This document shows, piece by piece, positions 46,464 through 58,149 of a stretch of 64,000 bases of DNA (positions within the stretch are counted from its first letter, which is position 1; every line of letters starts with the position of its first letter). The stretch is taken from contig CM066983.1 in assembly GCA_033977485.1 (NCBI GenBank), positions 108,529,580-108,593,579 of the forward strand. The letters are read 5' to 3'. The notes under the pieces were generated by a model. It was not told the origin of the DNA, did no database searches, and was given only the letters and a program-made list of their open reading frames with translations. The stretch is from Hydrangea macrophylla (Eukaryota > Streptophyta > Magnoliopsida > Cornales > Hydrangeaceae). Both the position numbers and the translations under genes were made by a program.

Positions 46464-46738
46464 CTCCCTCCGTTTCATATTAACAGTCTTTTTTTTAGAA
46501 TTCCAACTTATTAAGGGGACAACCTTGATTTTGGTGAGATTTTCAACTTTCCAATATTGCCCTTTTTTAAATTCAAAATTATAGTGTCACATCAAAAAAA
46601 AAAAAGGGGGAAGAGTTGGATATAATAAATGGCAAATTTGGAAAGTGTGTATTAAAGTACTTTGACTTTTCAAAGAGGACTCTTAAAATGGGACATCAAA
46701 AAATGGCATCAAGGACTCTTAATATGGGACAGAGGAAG
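46464..46738. mobile_element. Stowaway-type MITE
   Basis: 275 bp, CTCCCTCCGTTTCATATTAA to TTAATATGGGACAGAGGAAG, TA at 46462-46463 and 46739-46740. Internal sequence matches the degraded copy at 17971-18203. Confidence 0.88.
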
Positions 46739-46910
46739 TATGTTATTTTAGTCCAAAAAAAAAAAAATTTTTTATTTTAGATATTCACTATTCAACTTTC
46801 CATTCCAGCATTTCTTTTTATTTTATCTAGTAATCTTGTTTTGTTATATTTTCAATAATTGAGATTTGTGCCAATTGAATAATAGAAGATGCAAAGGTTG
46901 AGATTTGGTC

Positions 46911-47215
46911 AGAGAATAACTTTTCAGACTAAAAGAAAATGTCAGAACAAGTAGCCATGTAATTAGCCTGTTGGAGCACATAAAACTCCCTCTGACTATT
47001 TATTTAGTCTGAAAAATTAAAATAACTAGTCTACTGAAGATGCTCTAATTAGAATCAAATACCCGTGCGATACATAAGAAAATGTTTCTAAATTTCATCG
47101 TGTAGTATGTTATATATATATATATATGGTTTGTTAGTGGTACTATTATTTTATATAAAATTTAGGTATATTATTTTAATTAATTAGTTTAGTTTGTACT
47201 CGTTATGTATGTGTG
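46911..47215. repeat. Dispersed repeat, copy 2 (pair with 41871-42170)
   Basis: Direct copy about 5 kb from the first, diverged by scattered changes and a (TA)n insertion near 47110. Not tandem, so a dispersed transposon-like family rather than a local duplication. Confidence 0.75.
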
Positions 47216-47348
47216 TATATTTGGAGATATATGTATATATATTTATACAGATTAGATATTAATGAGAATTTTTTTAAAAAAATAAAAATTGGGATATTAA
47301 TGAGAATTGATCATGTTTAAAAAAGATAAAGAAGGATAGAGAATAAAA

Positions 47349-47352
<4 letters not shown>

Positions 47353-47443
<91 letters not shown>
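47353..47443. repeat. (AG)45 microsatellite
   Basis: 91 bp of uninterrupted AG. Flanks (47216-47352 and 47444-48690) are AT-rich with no supported gene. Confidence 0.98.
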
Positions 47444-47447
<4 letters not shown>

Positions 47448-48699
47448 ATTGTATATCTTATTAATTCTAGAGATAGGAAAAATAGGAAAAGAAGATGTAA
47501 TATAAAAAAAGTGGAAAAAATTACAGAGCTGTCACGTGGCAGGCGTCTGACTCCACTTTATATATACATACATATATATATATATATATATCATTAAAAT
47601 CTTTGATGGGTTCTCAAAAGATTTATAGTAAAATTTCATTTTTTTTTTTTTTATAATATCAATAACATACGGAGTAATAGAATTGATAACTAATCAATTG
47701 AGTGAACCTTTTTATTTTTTTTTAATTTTATTTCTTCTCTCAATTATAGTTTTTGATGTAACGTGTAATCCTCTATTTGTCTTGTACACTTTCTTTTCAA
47801 ATAAAATAGTATTTTAAGGAAATCGATTCTTGTCTCTTATTTTTCTGAATTTGTTACTTCTAGATTTATATAAATTGCGTAGATATCTATAATTCTAGGT
47901 AAATATTCCGTACATTAAAAGATAGATAAATAGGATATAGACTTGGCCCTTTTTCATACTAGGAAAGAAATTATATTTGAAATCATAAACGAATATCATC
48001 TTTAAAAAAATATTGGAATGGTTGTACAAAGAAACATGGTAGAGTTCTCCCTTCTTCCTCAACGGACAAGTATAAGATGATTGATTTGTACAAAACAAGT
48101 TTTTGAATAAAAAAATGAATAAACTCATTCAAATTAATGATATATTCCCCATATAAAAAAAAATTTATATTCAAACATAGCTTTCCCTATCCAATAAAAA
48201 AAAGCATTGCTTTAATTTTTTTTTTATATGTAAAATGGAATACTCGTTGCATTACTCTTATTTCTGAAATAATAATAATCAAAGTAAAACAGTTTACTAA
48301 AAGTAAGTCTGATTTTGAAGGCTATCATTCAAAACAAAAAAAAACTGCATAAAACTTTTCTTTATGTAGATTAAAATTGTCATGTGTTCTAAACAGATTA
48401 TAAAAGTAATGTCTGATTTTTGAAGGCTCTTTTGTTGACTTTCAACATTGGAATTGAGAAAGTGTTGCTTTTGTTCCACCCTATGGTTCGCTCTTTTTGA
48501 CTTTAGTTGTGGATAAGCTCTAGAAATAGTCTACTGCAATCCAGAATAATGTTGGACACATAATACCAACTACAACACAAAGCATTATCATATTTTGAAT
48601 GTATGTATATTGTGTTTTTTTTTTAAGTGTGGATTCTGTGTGAAAAATTCACACAGCACAAGATATATGTATTTAAAATATGTATTGTAATTTATATAT

Positions 48700-48830
48700 G
48701 GGTGATGCTAATGCCAAAGCACAAAGTGTCACTAAAAGCTTTAGTGACACTTAGATATGTGTCACTAAAACTTTTAGTGACACTCTGTGCTTTGGCATTA
48801 GCACATTGTGCTTTGGCATTAACACTAGCC
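48700..48830. mobile_element. GGGTGATG/CACTAGCC hairpin MITE, copy 3
   Basis: 131 bp, GGGTGATGCTAATGCC to GGCATTAACACTAGCC, same TTTAGTGACAC core. Flanks TTATATAT and TTTATATT only loosely match, so the duplication has decayed. Confidence 0.85.
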
Positions 48831-49586
48831 TTTATATTATAGTAGGTGTTATGTACCTAGTATTATTGGTCCAATCCAAGAAAATTTTACTTACACATTT
48901 GGACCCATATGTATTGGTAGTTGACACTTGACAGTTGACATCATAGCTAACCTAAATAAAAGGGCAAAATGACATTTGAATAGTCAAGCCTTAAACTTGG
49001 TCTACACTCATTGACTGTTTAATTTGGGCCTAGTTCTGTATAAACTTTGGATCCAAATATTAGCTTAAGATTTAGTTTCTCACCAATAGAGTCCATTATA
49101 TTTAAGACCATCCTACTTTAATTTTGCCAATGAACTATTCAATTAAACCAACTTTAAATGCTACTACTTGAAAAATCACTCAGCAAGCGGAAATAAGAAA
49201 AATAAAATAAACATTACAATCAATATGAATAGCGATGGGATTGTGAAAATCATTAAACATATATATGAATCATTTGGCTCAAAAGAGGGCGCCTTCTATT
49301 TATTAAAGAGAAAAAAACTATCATTAATGAAAATACGATTTGACGGCCAAAACAGAGGCCCTCTCTTTAATAAAGAGAGGACGCCCTCTTTAGAGATTTT
49401 CGTGTATATGATAAATATGTTTCCGATCAATTTTACTTTAGCTTCAGTTTTAGTTTCTATCAATTATATCTCTATCCATATTTACCACTCTTTCATTTTT
49501 CTCCTCATATATCTAACGTATATAGTAACATTAGTACATGTACCAAAATAAATAAATATTATCGTTTAAACACAACATAAGCCCAT

Positions 49587-49611
49587 CCCCCCCCCCCCCC
49601 CCCCCCCCCCC
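49587..49611. repeat. Poly-C run of 25 bases
   Basis: Twenty-five consecutive cytosines, followed by G then CCC. Homopolymers of this length are prone to sequencing and assembly error. Confidence 0.95.
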
Positions 49612-49959
49612 GCCCATTAATTTATTTATTTATTTATTTTTGGATAGAAATATAAAGTTTAGTCCCTTATAATAGGTTAAAGGAAAAATTAGTCCATTTG
49701 ACTTTGTATGAATTAGTCAAATGGACTAATTTTTCCATTTGGGCCTGCTATAAAACTGTATGGGTTGAAATTGGGTTGGGCCAACTAATTTCGCAGGTTG
49801 AAAAAAGGTCAAAAGTGGGTTAGCAACTTTAGCCGTGTGGGCTTATCTGATGTAGGCATGTAGCCCATAGGCCATTTCTTTATGTTATTTATTTCTTATC
49901 AAAGATACAATGTTAAATTGTTATATCAGAAAAGATATACAAACCCTAAAGCCTCTTCC

Positions 49960-50009
<50 letters not shown>

Positions 50010-51052
50010 AGTCCCACAGTCTTTCTCTCTCTATCTTACAAAGTTGGATGATTTACCATTTCCGGAAGAAGATTATTGCTATTTCCGAGGCAGGGGGGAC
50101 AAAGTTGGATTATGCAAAGAGATTAATTAACTACGAAGTCTACGATTCTGTCAAGTAAAAAATTCTGTGAGGTGAGTTTGAATCTTGTCTTTTAATGTCC
50201 TTTCATCAATTTTTGATATGGGTTTCTTTGGATCGATGATTTCTATGAAATTGCATGTAATCCCAACTTTTATATTTCTGTTCAAGAAAAATATGGGAAT
50301 GAAAAATCAGTGCTTGAAGATCAAAAGTGAAAGCACTGGTTTCTTTGTGTTTTGATTTGGGTTTTGGTTTCTGGGTTGGTTTTGATTTGGGTTCGCCATT
50401 GTATCAAATTAGCAAGAAGAACCAAACAGAGAGTGAAACCAGACAAACTTGAAGAAGAATAAGAAGGTCCAATGTTGTTGTATATATGCTAAGCTGTGAA
50501 TATTTGAATTGAAGATTTTCAAACAATTTCAAATCATAGAAGAAGGGTATGAAATTAAATAAAAAATTACAGAGAGCCGTTACAATTACAAATGTATAGA
50601 CACGATATCGAAGTGTTCCTGAAGATTCGGCAACGAAATTAAAGCCAACCAAGTGAGTGGAGTGATTAATAAAAATTTGTTCTTCTTAGCACTTTCCCAT
50701 CTAAGAAGTTATTTCCTCTGTTTACTTGTTTAGTTTCTAAGTAAACCAGTGCTTGCACTTCTGATCTTGGGAATGAAAAATCAGTGCTTTCACTTTTGAT
50801 CTTGGGAATAAAAAATCGATCACATGGTAAAAGTTACAATCCAATCTTGAAAAAAGAAAGAATGAAATCTTGGTGTTTTCTTAACAAACCTCAACTTGGG
50901 TCTTGAATGTTGATTAGATTACTAATGTAACAAGGTTATATTTTATTATTTCTTCTCTTGAGTAGATTACTAATGTAACAAGGTTATATTTTATTATTTT
51001 CTTCTCTGTATGTATCTTCTACATATACAGCTATCAGCCTATCAGTGGTACT

Positions 51053-53163
51053 ATGGATGAAAATGTTGATGAGCATACCTTAGAACAAAGTTCTTCCAAT
51101 AATTCAAAATGCCAAAAGAGGTCTACTTCCATAGTATGGAAGGATTTCAAAAAATTGGCCCTTAGCGATGATGGGAAACAACAGGCGAAATGTAAAGTTG
51201 TGTGGACTAGAATATGTTACAGACTTTGGTACTTCTAATATGCTAAGACATATCACAAATTGTAGAAGTGAGATAGAGGATTCTGTGCAACGACGTTCTA
51301 TGCCATTGGACCAAGATAAATATCGTGAAAAGATGTCAATAGCAATAGTTAAGCATAATTATCCATTCTCATTCGTAGAACACGAAGGAATTAGACACCT
51401 ATATAGGTTTTTGCACCCAGATGTAAAACCTATCACAAGAAATACAGCTAAGTATGATGTTCTAGACTTATATAAAGATGGAGAAGGTGAAACTTAGAAA
51501 TGAGTTAGAGTCAATTACTTGGAAGATATGTTTGATATCCGATTTATGGACATCTATTGCGATCGACGGATATCTAGCTCTCACCGCTCACTATGTGGAT
51601 CATAAATGGATTTTGCAAAAGAGAGTCTTTTGTTTTCGTCATGTGTCTCCTCCTCATAGTGGTCATGTTTTGGCTGAAAAGGTCATTACTTTGTTGCGGG
51701 AATGGGGTATTGAGAAAAAAATGCTTACTCTTACTTTGGACAATGCATCATATAACGATGGGCTAGTGGATAGGTTAAAGCGTCATCTATCTTTAACCAG
51801 TCCCTTATTATGTGGTGGAGATTTGTTTCACATTCGTTGCGGAGCCCATATCTTAAATTTAATTGTACATGATGGATTAAAAGTGATTGACAATTCTGTA
51901 CATAGGATTCGAGAAAAGTGTGAAATACGTGAGAGGCACGGAAAGAAGGAAGATAAAGTTTGCAGAATGCATTAACCGACTATCTCTGAAATCTAACAAA
52001 AAAGTGCGCCAAGATGTACCCACCCGTTGGAACTCGACATACCTCATGCTTGATAGTGCACTACCATATCGAGATGCATTTTACGAATTGCAATTTGTTG
52101 ATTTAAATTTTAAGATTTGTCCATCGGAAGAGGACTGGAGAAAGATTGAAAGGATAGCAAAATTCTTGAAACCCTTTTATGAAATAACAACTCTATTCTC
52201 TGGTAGTCAATACCCCACGACAAATTTATTTTTTCACGGGGTATGGAAAATCTAAATGCTCATAATGGAGGAGATGAGTAATACAAATAATGTTTTATGG
52301 TCTATGGCAAGAAAGATGAAAGAGAAGTTTGATAAGTATTGGGAGTGTTACAGTATGGTTTTATCTTTTGCTATTATTTTGGACCCTTGTTACAAATTGT
52401 AGTTCATTGAATATTGTTTTTCGAAGCTGGATCTGATAACCTATGAGGATAGAGTGAGAGTGATTCATGAAAAGTTGAATTCACTCTTCGAAGAATATGT
52501 GCGCCTTTCTACTCCTTTGTTTACGTCAACAGAAACACGTGTTGGGATTGGAGGTAGTGAAGATGGTACATGCGATGAATTAGATGCATGTAAAATATGC
52601 CAATTGTTTGCAAGTTACTACATTATTTATCTTTTACTTTGCTATTGGTATTTAATTAGACTTAGTATGGCAATAAATGTAGGAATTTGATGCGTTCGAG
52701 AGTCAACATTATGGATTGAATAGAGGCAAATCTTAATTGGATTTATACTTGGATGAGCATAGATATGATCGCAGAATTTGGATATTCTTAGTTATTGGAG
52801 AACAAATAGAGTCAGATATCCCGAGCTTTCGTTATTGGCGCGAGATATACTGAGTATTCCTATTACGATTGTTGCTTCGGAGTCGACCTTTAGCATTGGA
52901 GGTCAAATCATTGGTAAATACCGTAGTTCTATCTTGCCTAAGAATGCGGAGGCGTTGCTGTGTTCTCGAGATTGGTTACATGGGACAAAAGGTAAAATAT
53001 TAGGAATTACTTTTTTGTATTCATATTTGTTGTCTTGTCTACTAATCTTAGTTTTTCTGATATAGCTTCTATTGAGTTGGAGGAGGAGGAGGAGGATGGA
53101 CTAGTTGAAGGTTTTAAAGACATAAATGCCAGAATTGGCACATCTTCACACATGCTTGACTAG
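51053..53163 (+). pseudogene. hAT-family (RICESLEEPER-type) transposase, broken
   Basis: In order: acidic N-terminus from ATG 51053; BED zinc finger (WKDFKK, then CKLCG and HITNC split by a one-base insertion near 51199); the helical/catalytic region (ISDLWTSIAIDGYLALTAHY, LTLDNASYND, HIRCGAHILNLIV); VPTRWNSTYLML; LDPCYKL; and the C-terminal dimerisation domain ([35 protein letters not shown]), ending ELEEEEEDGL to TAG 53161-53163. Frameshifts lie near 51199, 51480, 51917 and 52770; stops at about 52253, 52399 and 52733. Two apparent introns (about 52591-52682 and 52991-53065) keep GT/AG ends. It cannot encode an active enzyme as it stands. Confidence 0.9.
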
Positions 53164-53559
53164 GTATATCTTTTTAATTTTTTCTTTAATGGTGAATATT
53201 TTTGTTAGAGTAACATGGATGAATTCCTATTTGGTGATTTTGGTAGTGATTTATTTTTTTAATTAGCAGGTTATATTAAGCAACAGTTGTGAACATAGAG
53301 TAATTGGTGGAGTTTAAGCAACTATGTCAAATTTTTGGTGGAGTTTATGCAGATATGTCAAATTTTTATGGAGTTGAACTCAATTGAATCTCTCTCCTCT
53401 TTCTCTCTCTGTCTCTAACTTTTAACTTTGCTGGTGTATAGCCATTAGTGTAGTTTTTTATGGTTTTTTTTTTTGAAGTTCCAAACTTAGGTTAGATTGT
53501 AATTTGACACAAGTTTTTGAGAGTTGACAAATTTATGTTTTGATATCAATGCTTTTGGT

Positions 53560-54545
53560 TCCCAATACCATTTATTTTAACAAGTTATGACATTTTAAAG
53601 TTTTAAGGGCAAAATAATCATTTTACAAATATATTCAAGTCAAATGGACCATGCCATTGGATTCAAAACGTTAAAAAACTTCTGGACCACTCTGTATTAT
53701 TTGAAGACTTTAACAATGTTAACTTTGTATATGTAAATTCTAAGGACAATTCGGTCATTTTACCATACATTTACTTTTTAGGTCCTAAATGTTCTTTATC
53801 TTAAATATGAGCTTACAGGCTCTAACGACGTTCAATTCTATTTTAGTCTTAATAAGTTATGGCATTTTGATGTTTGAAGGGCAAAATAGTCATTTAACAT
53901 ATTCAGGCAAAATGGACCCTGTCATTGGATCTAGAACATCGAAAAACTTTGGGATAGGTCACTCAGTATTATTAGATGACTTTAACAATGTTAACTTCTT
54001 ATATGTAAGCTCCAAGGGCAGTTTGGTCATTTTACCATATATATGATTTTTAGCTCCCCAAATTATGAGTTCACATGCTTTGACGACGTTAAATTCTGAT
54101 TTTATTTTAACAAGTTTTGGCATTTTAAAGGTTTAAGAGCAAAATAGTCATTTTACAAATATATTCAGGTCAAATGGACTATGCCATTGGATCCAGAACG
54201 TCTCAAAACCTCGGGGTAGGCCACTCTGTATTGTTTGAAGACTTTAACAATGTTAACTTCGTATATGTAAACCCCTAGGGCAATTTGATCATTTTACCAT
54301 ATATGTACTTTTTAGGTCCTAAAAATGTTCTTTATCTTAAATATAAGCTTACATGCTCTAATGGCGTTCAATTCTAATTTAGTCTTAATAAGTTATGGCA
54401 TTTTGATGTTTGAAGGGCAAAATAGTCATTTTACAAACATATTTAGGCCAAATGGACCCTGTCATTGGTTCCAGAACGTCGAAATTTTTTGGGATAGGTC
54501 ACTCCGTATTACTAGATGGCTTTAACAATGTTAACTTCTTACAAG
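53560..54545. repeat. Four-unit tandem array, 258-278-bp units, alternating types
   Basis: Unit starts at AGTTATGACATTTTAAAG (53583), AGTTATGGCATTTTGATG (53855), AGTTTTGGCATTTTAAAG (54113) and AGTTATGGCATTTTGATG (54391). Units 1 and 3 resemble each other, as do 2 and 4, so a two-unit block was probably duplicated. Each contains ATGGAC-C-TGCCATTGGAT-like and GACTTTAACAATGTTAACTT segments. It forms the 3' side of the hAT element. Confidence 0.88.
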
Positions 54546-55429
54546 TCAACTCGGGTCAACTCATATTTGACCTATGTTTTCATGGGTTATGAATAGTTTT
54601 GAAACCATTTTGTCCCAACCCATTTTAGCCCAACCCATATTCACCCATATCCAACCAATTGTCAGGCCTATATGTATGAAATTAGTCCTCTTACTATAAG
54701 GATAATTAGAAATGGGTGCTGGTAAGGGCAAGTTCATTTATTAATTTAGGCACCTTTTTTAGGTAAAAAAATTAAACTTACTTCTTCTTTTAAGAGCACC
54801 TCCCACAAATTATATATTTAAGAAGTTTAGGTTTTATTTTATTTTATTTTTTCTAAGCAAGAGGTTGTGTTTGTTATTCAACTGATATCCAGTAAGTCTA
54901 AATCTCTATTTCTTATTCCTCCCTAACTTTTGATCTTCTACTTTTTGGTGTTTCATTCTATGTAAATCTCTAACCATGCACTATTCTAGAGGTTATCATA
55001 AACAAGAGAAAACCTATGTCTTGAAATCCTCGCTAATTTGTAAATTCGACTCTCTGAAATTTTGATTTGTGATTAATTTAGTTTGTACATATAACTGAGA
55101 ATGAAACATACTACACGAGAAGTAGACTAACCCAACTGCTTAAATATATGTTTACGTGAAACTTTAAAAGAACCATTGCAGCCACATTTTATTTTTATTG
55201 TTTAATATTTTTTTATTGTCACAATTCAATGAATTCATGAACATGGAGTCCGCTAGCATCTGATCTCCTTTTGTTTGTGTTAGAATCAGAATTTGTCTCT
55301 TCTCGTTTTGGTTCTGGGCATGTAATCTTTTATATTTGGCTCTGTTTGACTTCAAATTGCCATGTATGAGCACTTTTATTGTTTTATATATTTTTTCTAA
55401 CTAATTTACTCCGTTTTGCTAGTTAAGTA

Positions 55430-55679
55430 CTCCCTTCGTCTCTTTTTTGAGTCCACCTTTGGGAACTCAACTTATTAAGGGGATATAAAGAATCTACACC
55501 TACTTTCCACAATTGCCCTAATCATTACAATAACTTTTTAAATTTTGTCTTGGTGTAGATTTCAAGAAAGGGTAGTTTTGGAAACTAAGTAAAGATTGTA
55601 TACCAATTTAGGAAAGTAGACACTAATTTTGGGACATCCCAAAATGGAATACAGGACTCAAAAAAAGGGACGGAGGGAG
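55430..55679. mobile_element. Stowaway-type MITE
   Basis: 250 bp, CTCCCTTCGTCTCTTTTTTG to AAAAAAGGGACGGAGGGAG, TA at 55428-55429 and 55680-55681. Inserted in the MULE-like element. Confidence 0.92.
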
Positions 55680-56170
55680 TATTATTTTACCATATTTTAA
55701 TTATTCTTTTTGACTCAATACAATGAATTCCTTAGTAGATGATGTCCGCATATTTTGTATTCAGCACATGCCGAAAAACAAAATTAAGAATAGAAGATGT
55801 TGAAAATTATTTTGTACTTTACCAAATATAATGGAAGACCAACATGCATATATCGATGTAACACCATATTTTTCCATTGATAAGGTGAATATTTTACCAT
55901 TTTTAATACATTAATAATTAAATTTAAATTATTCTTACATTGTCTTTTTTATAAATATGTAGGTATTTGACTCGCGATCAGAGCTTATCTATTGGGCTCA
56001 AGATGTTGGTATTAGATTAAATATGGTTGTCGTAATTATAAATTCTGGTTCAGGGCTTATGTTAAAGAAGCCAAAGTTGAAACGATTAATTTCATATAGA
56101 AGTAGTTTGAACTGGGGTGGTCTAAGTTTATTTTGCACCAATTTTTGTCAATTGGGATGTTTTAAGTTTA

Positions 56171-57428
56171 CTAGGATAGAGGCCCGTGCAATGCACGGGT
56201 CTGTCAAAATTGAAAAATAAATTAGATGTATTTATTGTTGATGCATTTATAGTTGTCACTTGAAAAAAATTAAATCAAACAATACTAAATCCTAAAAAAA
56301 AAAAGGGAGCTTCGGCCATAGCCCCCTCAAATAAAACTCTTCAAAGCTAAAACACATACTAGTTTTTTTTATCGCATTAGGCCCTTTTTACACTCAAATT
56401 GCTATAACTTTTGTTGTATAAGTCCGTTTTTCGTAAAATTTGATATTTTGAAATCAGCAAAATGAGATCCATCAAACGAGTTCAATATTGACCATGAAAT
56501 ACAGGGACAAAAAAAACTAAACATCAAACAAATATGAAAAATTGTATTTTTTTTGCATACATATAATAAAAACATATTTCTTTCTTACATTTGGCACCAT
56601 AGATGCATAGATCTTAAAAAAGTACATGAAATAAAAAAAATCACCCAAAAAACCCAAGAATTGAGAAAGTTGTGGTAGTTTAAAGTTAACAGATAATATT
56701 ATCTGTTAGACACATAGATATAGATAATATTATCTGTAAAACCTCAAAATCAGGCTACATCTTAACTTTTTTCAGAAAATTTCTACTCCTATTGCGTAGA
56801 CCTCAAAGAAATACATGAAATAAAAAAAAAAATCACCCAAAAAGTCTTGTTTGGGAAAAGATATGAATTGTATGAAATAATAATTTTATAAAACAAATGA
56901 ATTAAATTTATTAAGTGTAAATTATATGTGTGTAAAGCCTTGTTTGGGAAAAACCAAAACAAAAAAACAAAAACCAAAGCACAAAATCGATTTGCCAAAC
57001 AAGGAACCAAAATTGTTGACTTTTGATCCAATATATGTGTGTAAAGCATTGTTTGGGAAAAACGAAACAAAAAAAAAACAAAAATAAAGCATAAAATGGG
57101 TTTGCCAAACATGTTAGCCGAAATTGTTGACTATTGATCCATGGATTTAGTGCCTTGTTTGGGAAAAAGTGGAAACAAACAAGACAAACAAAGCCACAAC
57201 TGATTTGCCAAACAAACCCTATTATTTTTGGAGTTCCTTGTTTGGGTTTAAAAATAAAAAACACAAACACAAATAAAGGCAAAATTCGGTTTGACAAATA
57301 AGGCATAACATCTCAATGTATTAGCAAAGGCAAAATTACATATAAGGAGCAAACAATTTAAAGAATTCCAAATTAGGACAAAATTAAAATTGAAAACTAC
57401 CCAAGGCTCTTTTATAGTATAGTGTTGA
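56171..57428 (-). mobile_element. Non-autonomous Helitron
   Basis: Minus strand begins TCAACACTATACTATAAAAG at 57428, preceded by A, and ends with the hairpin CCCGTGCATTGCACGGG followed 12 bases later by CTAG (56174-56171), then T. A 5' TC, a 3' subterminal hairpin, a CTAG end and insertion between A and T are the diagnostic Helitron features. 1,258 bp with no RepHel frame, so it depends on a helper. Most of its length is filled by the dispersed repeat at 56390-56850 and the tandem array at 56840-57310. Confidence 0.82.
56840..57310. repeat. Tandem foldback units, about 100 bp
   Basis: Four to five units, each opening CTTGTTTGGGAAAAA and closing with TTTGCCAAACAAG-like sequence, so each unit can form its own hairpin. 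Openings lie near 56847, 56938, 57047, 57154 and 57236. Open frames over it on the minus strand are Phe-rich artefacts. Confidence 0.8.
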
Positions 57429-58149
57429 TTTATAAGGGTCAAATACAATTTACACCCTTGTAGTTTGTTACCTGTGTCAGTTTGATCCTTGTAATTTAGA
57501 AAGTGTTATATAACCATGTAATTTTATAATTGTGACAAATAAGTCCAATAAGTCCTTTGATGACAAATAATTTTGTCACTAAAAGTAAAAAAAATTATCA
57601 CAAAAAAGTGTTTTGAATGACTAAAATGACACACTTATGAAACTATAGGGACTAAATGGAAATTTCTTAACTACAGGGACCAAATTAACACAAAGGGGTT
57701 AAGACTTATTTGTAAAATATAGTATGTAGTACAATAAGTGAGGTGTTCTTACTAATTAAAGAAAAAGGTAAAAATTTGAATTTTTAACTTAAAATTAGGT
57801 GCGCTAATTAAAAAATGAATGTGCCCTTACCGGCATTCATTAGAAATTGGCCATTTCCCCTCTTTTTGTAAAAATTTTTCAGACTTATATGCCCTTGCTA
57901 TATATTAGTGTGAAGTTTATATTTTAGGAAGATGATACACATTAATTCTACAATTATTTTGGTTAAGCAGGACCATAAATCAAGGAGAATCTTAAATGGT
58001 TTCCTAACTTATCCAAACACCTTCCTTTTGAATTTTTTTAATTATAAGTTGATTTATTGATTTGATCTACTGTGTTCTATTATATAATGTACGTATATTA
58101 TTCCATTACAGTTTTGAGTGCATGATATTCAAGGGGTTATGAACATAAG

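Larger units (their letters stand above)
49740..54670 (+). mobile_element. Decayed hAT element
   Basis: The left edge TGGGCCTGCTATAAAACTG at 49740 and the right edge (complement TAGGCCTGACAATTGG, ending 54670) are similar inverted ends, each followed by GGGTTGGGC-type internal repeats, typical of plant hAT elements. Between lie a CT-rich leader (49963-50004), a donor GAG|GTGAG near 50170, the broken transposase (51053-53163) and a tandem array. The adjacent 8 bp do not match; a TGTATGAATTAGTC-like motif lies just outside both ends (49706 and 54673) but its meaning is unclear. Confidence 0.6.
54714..57838. mobile_element. MULE-like element, non-autonomous, with nested insertions
   Basis: Perfect 9-bp duplication ATTAGAAAT (54705-54713 and 57839-57847). 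Ends GGGTGCTGGTAAGGGCA and the complement of TGCCCTTACCGGCATTC; the arms stay similar for about 40 bp to a GGCACC/GCGCACC point. 3,125 bp including a Stowaway MITE (55430-55679) and a Helitron (56171-57428); about 1.6 kb is the element itself, with no coding sequence. Confidence 0.85.

Noticed and set aside
56789..57306. Two Phe-rich minus-strand frames of 107 and 131 codons
   Set aside because: They lie in the tandem foldback array of the Helitron and have no conserved motif.
57433..57730. Possible nested MULE starting GGGTCAAATACAATTTACAC
   Set aside because: No matching inverted end or 9-bp duplication within the next 300 bp.
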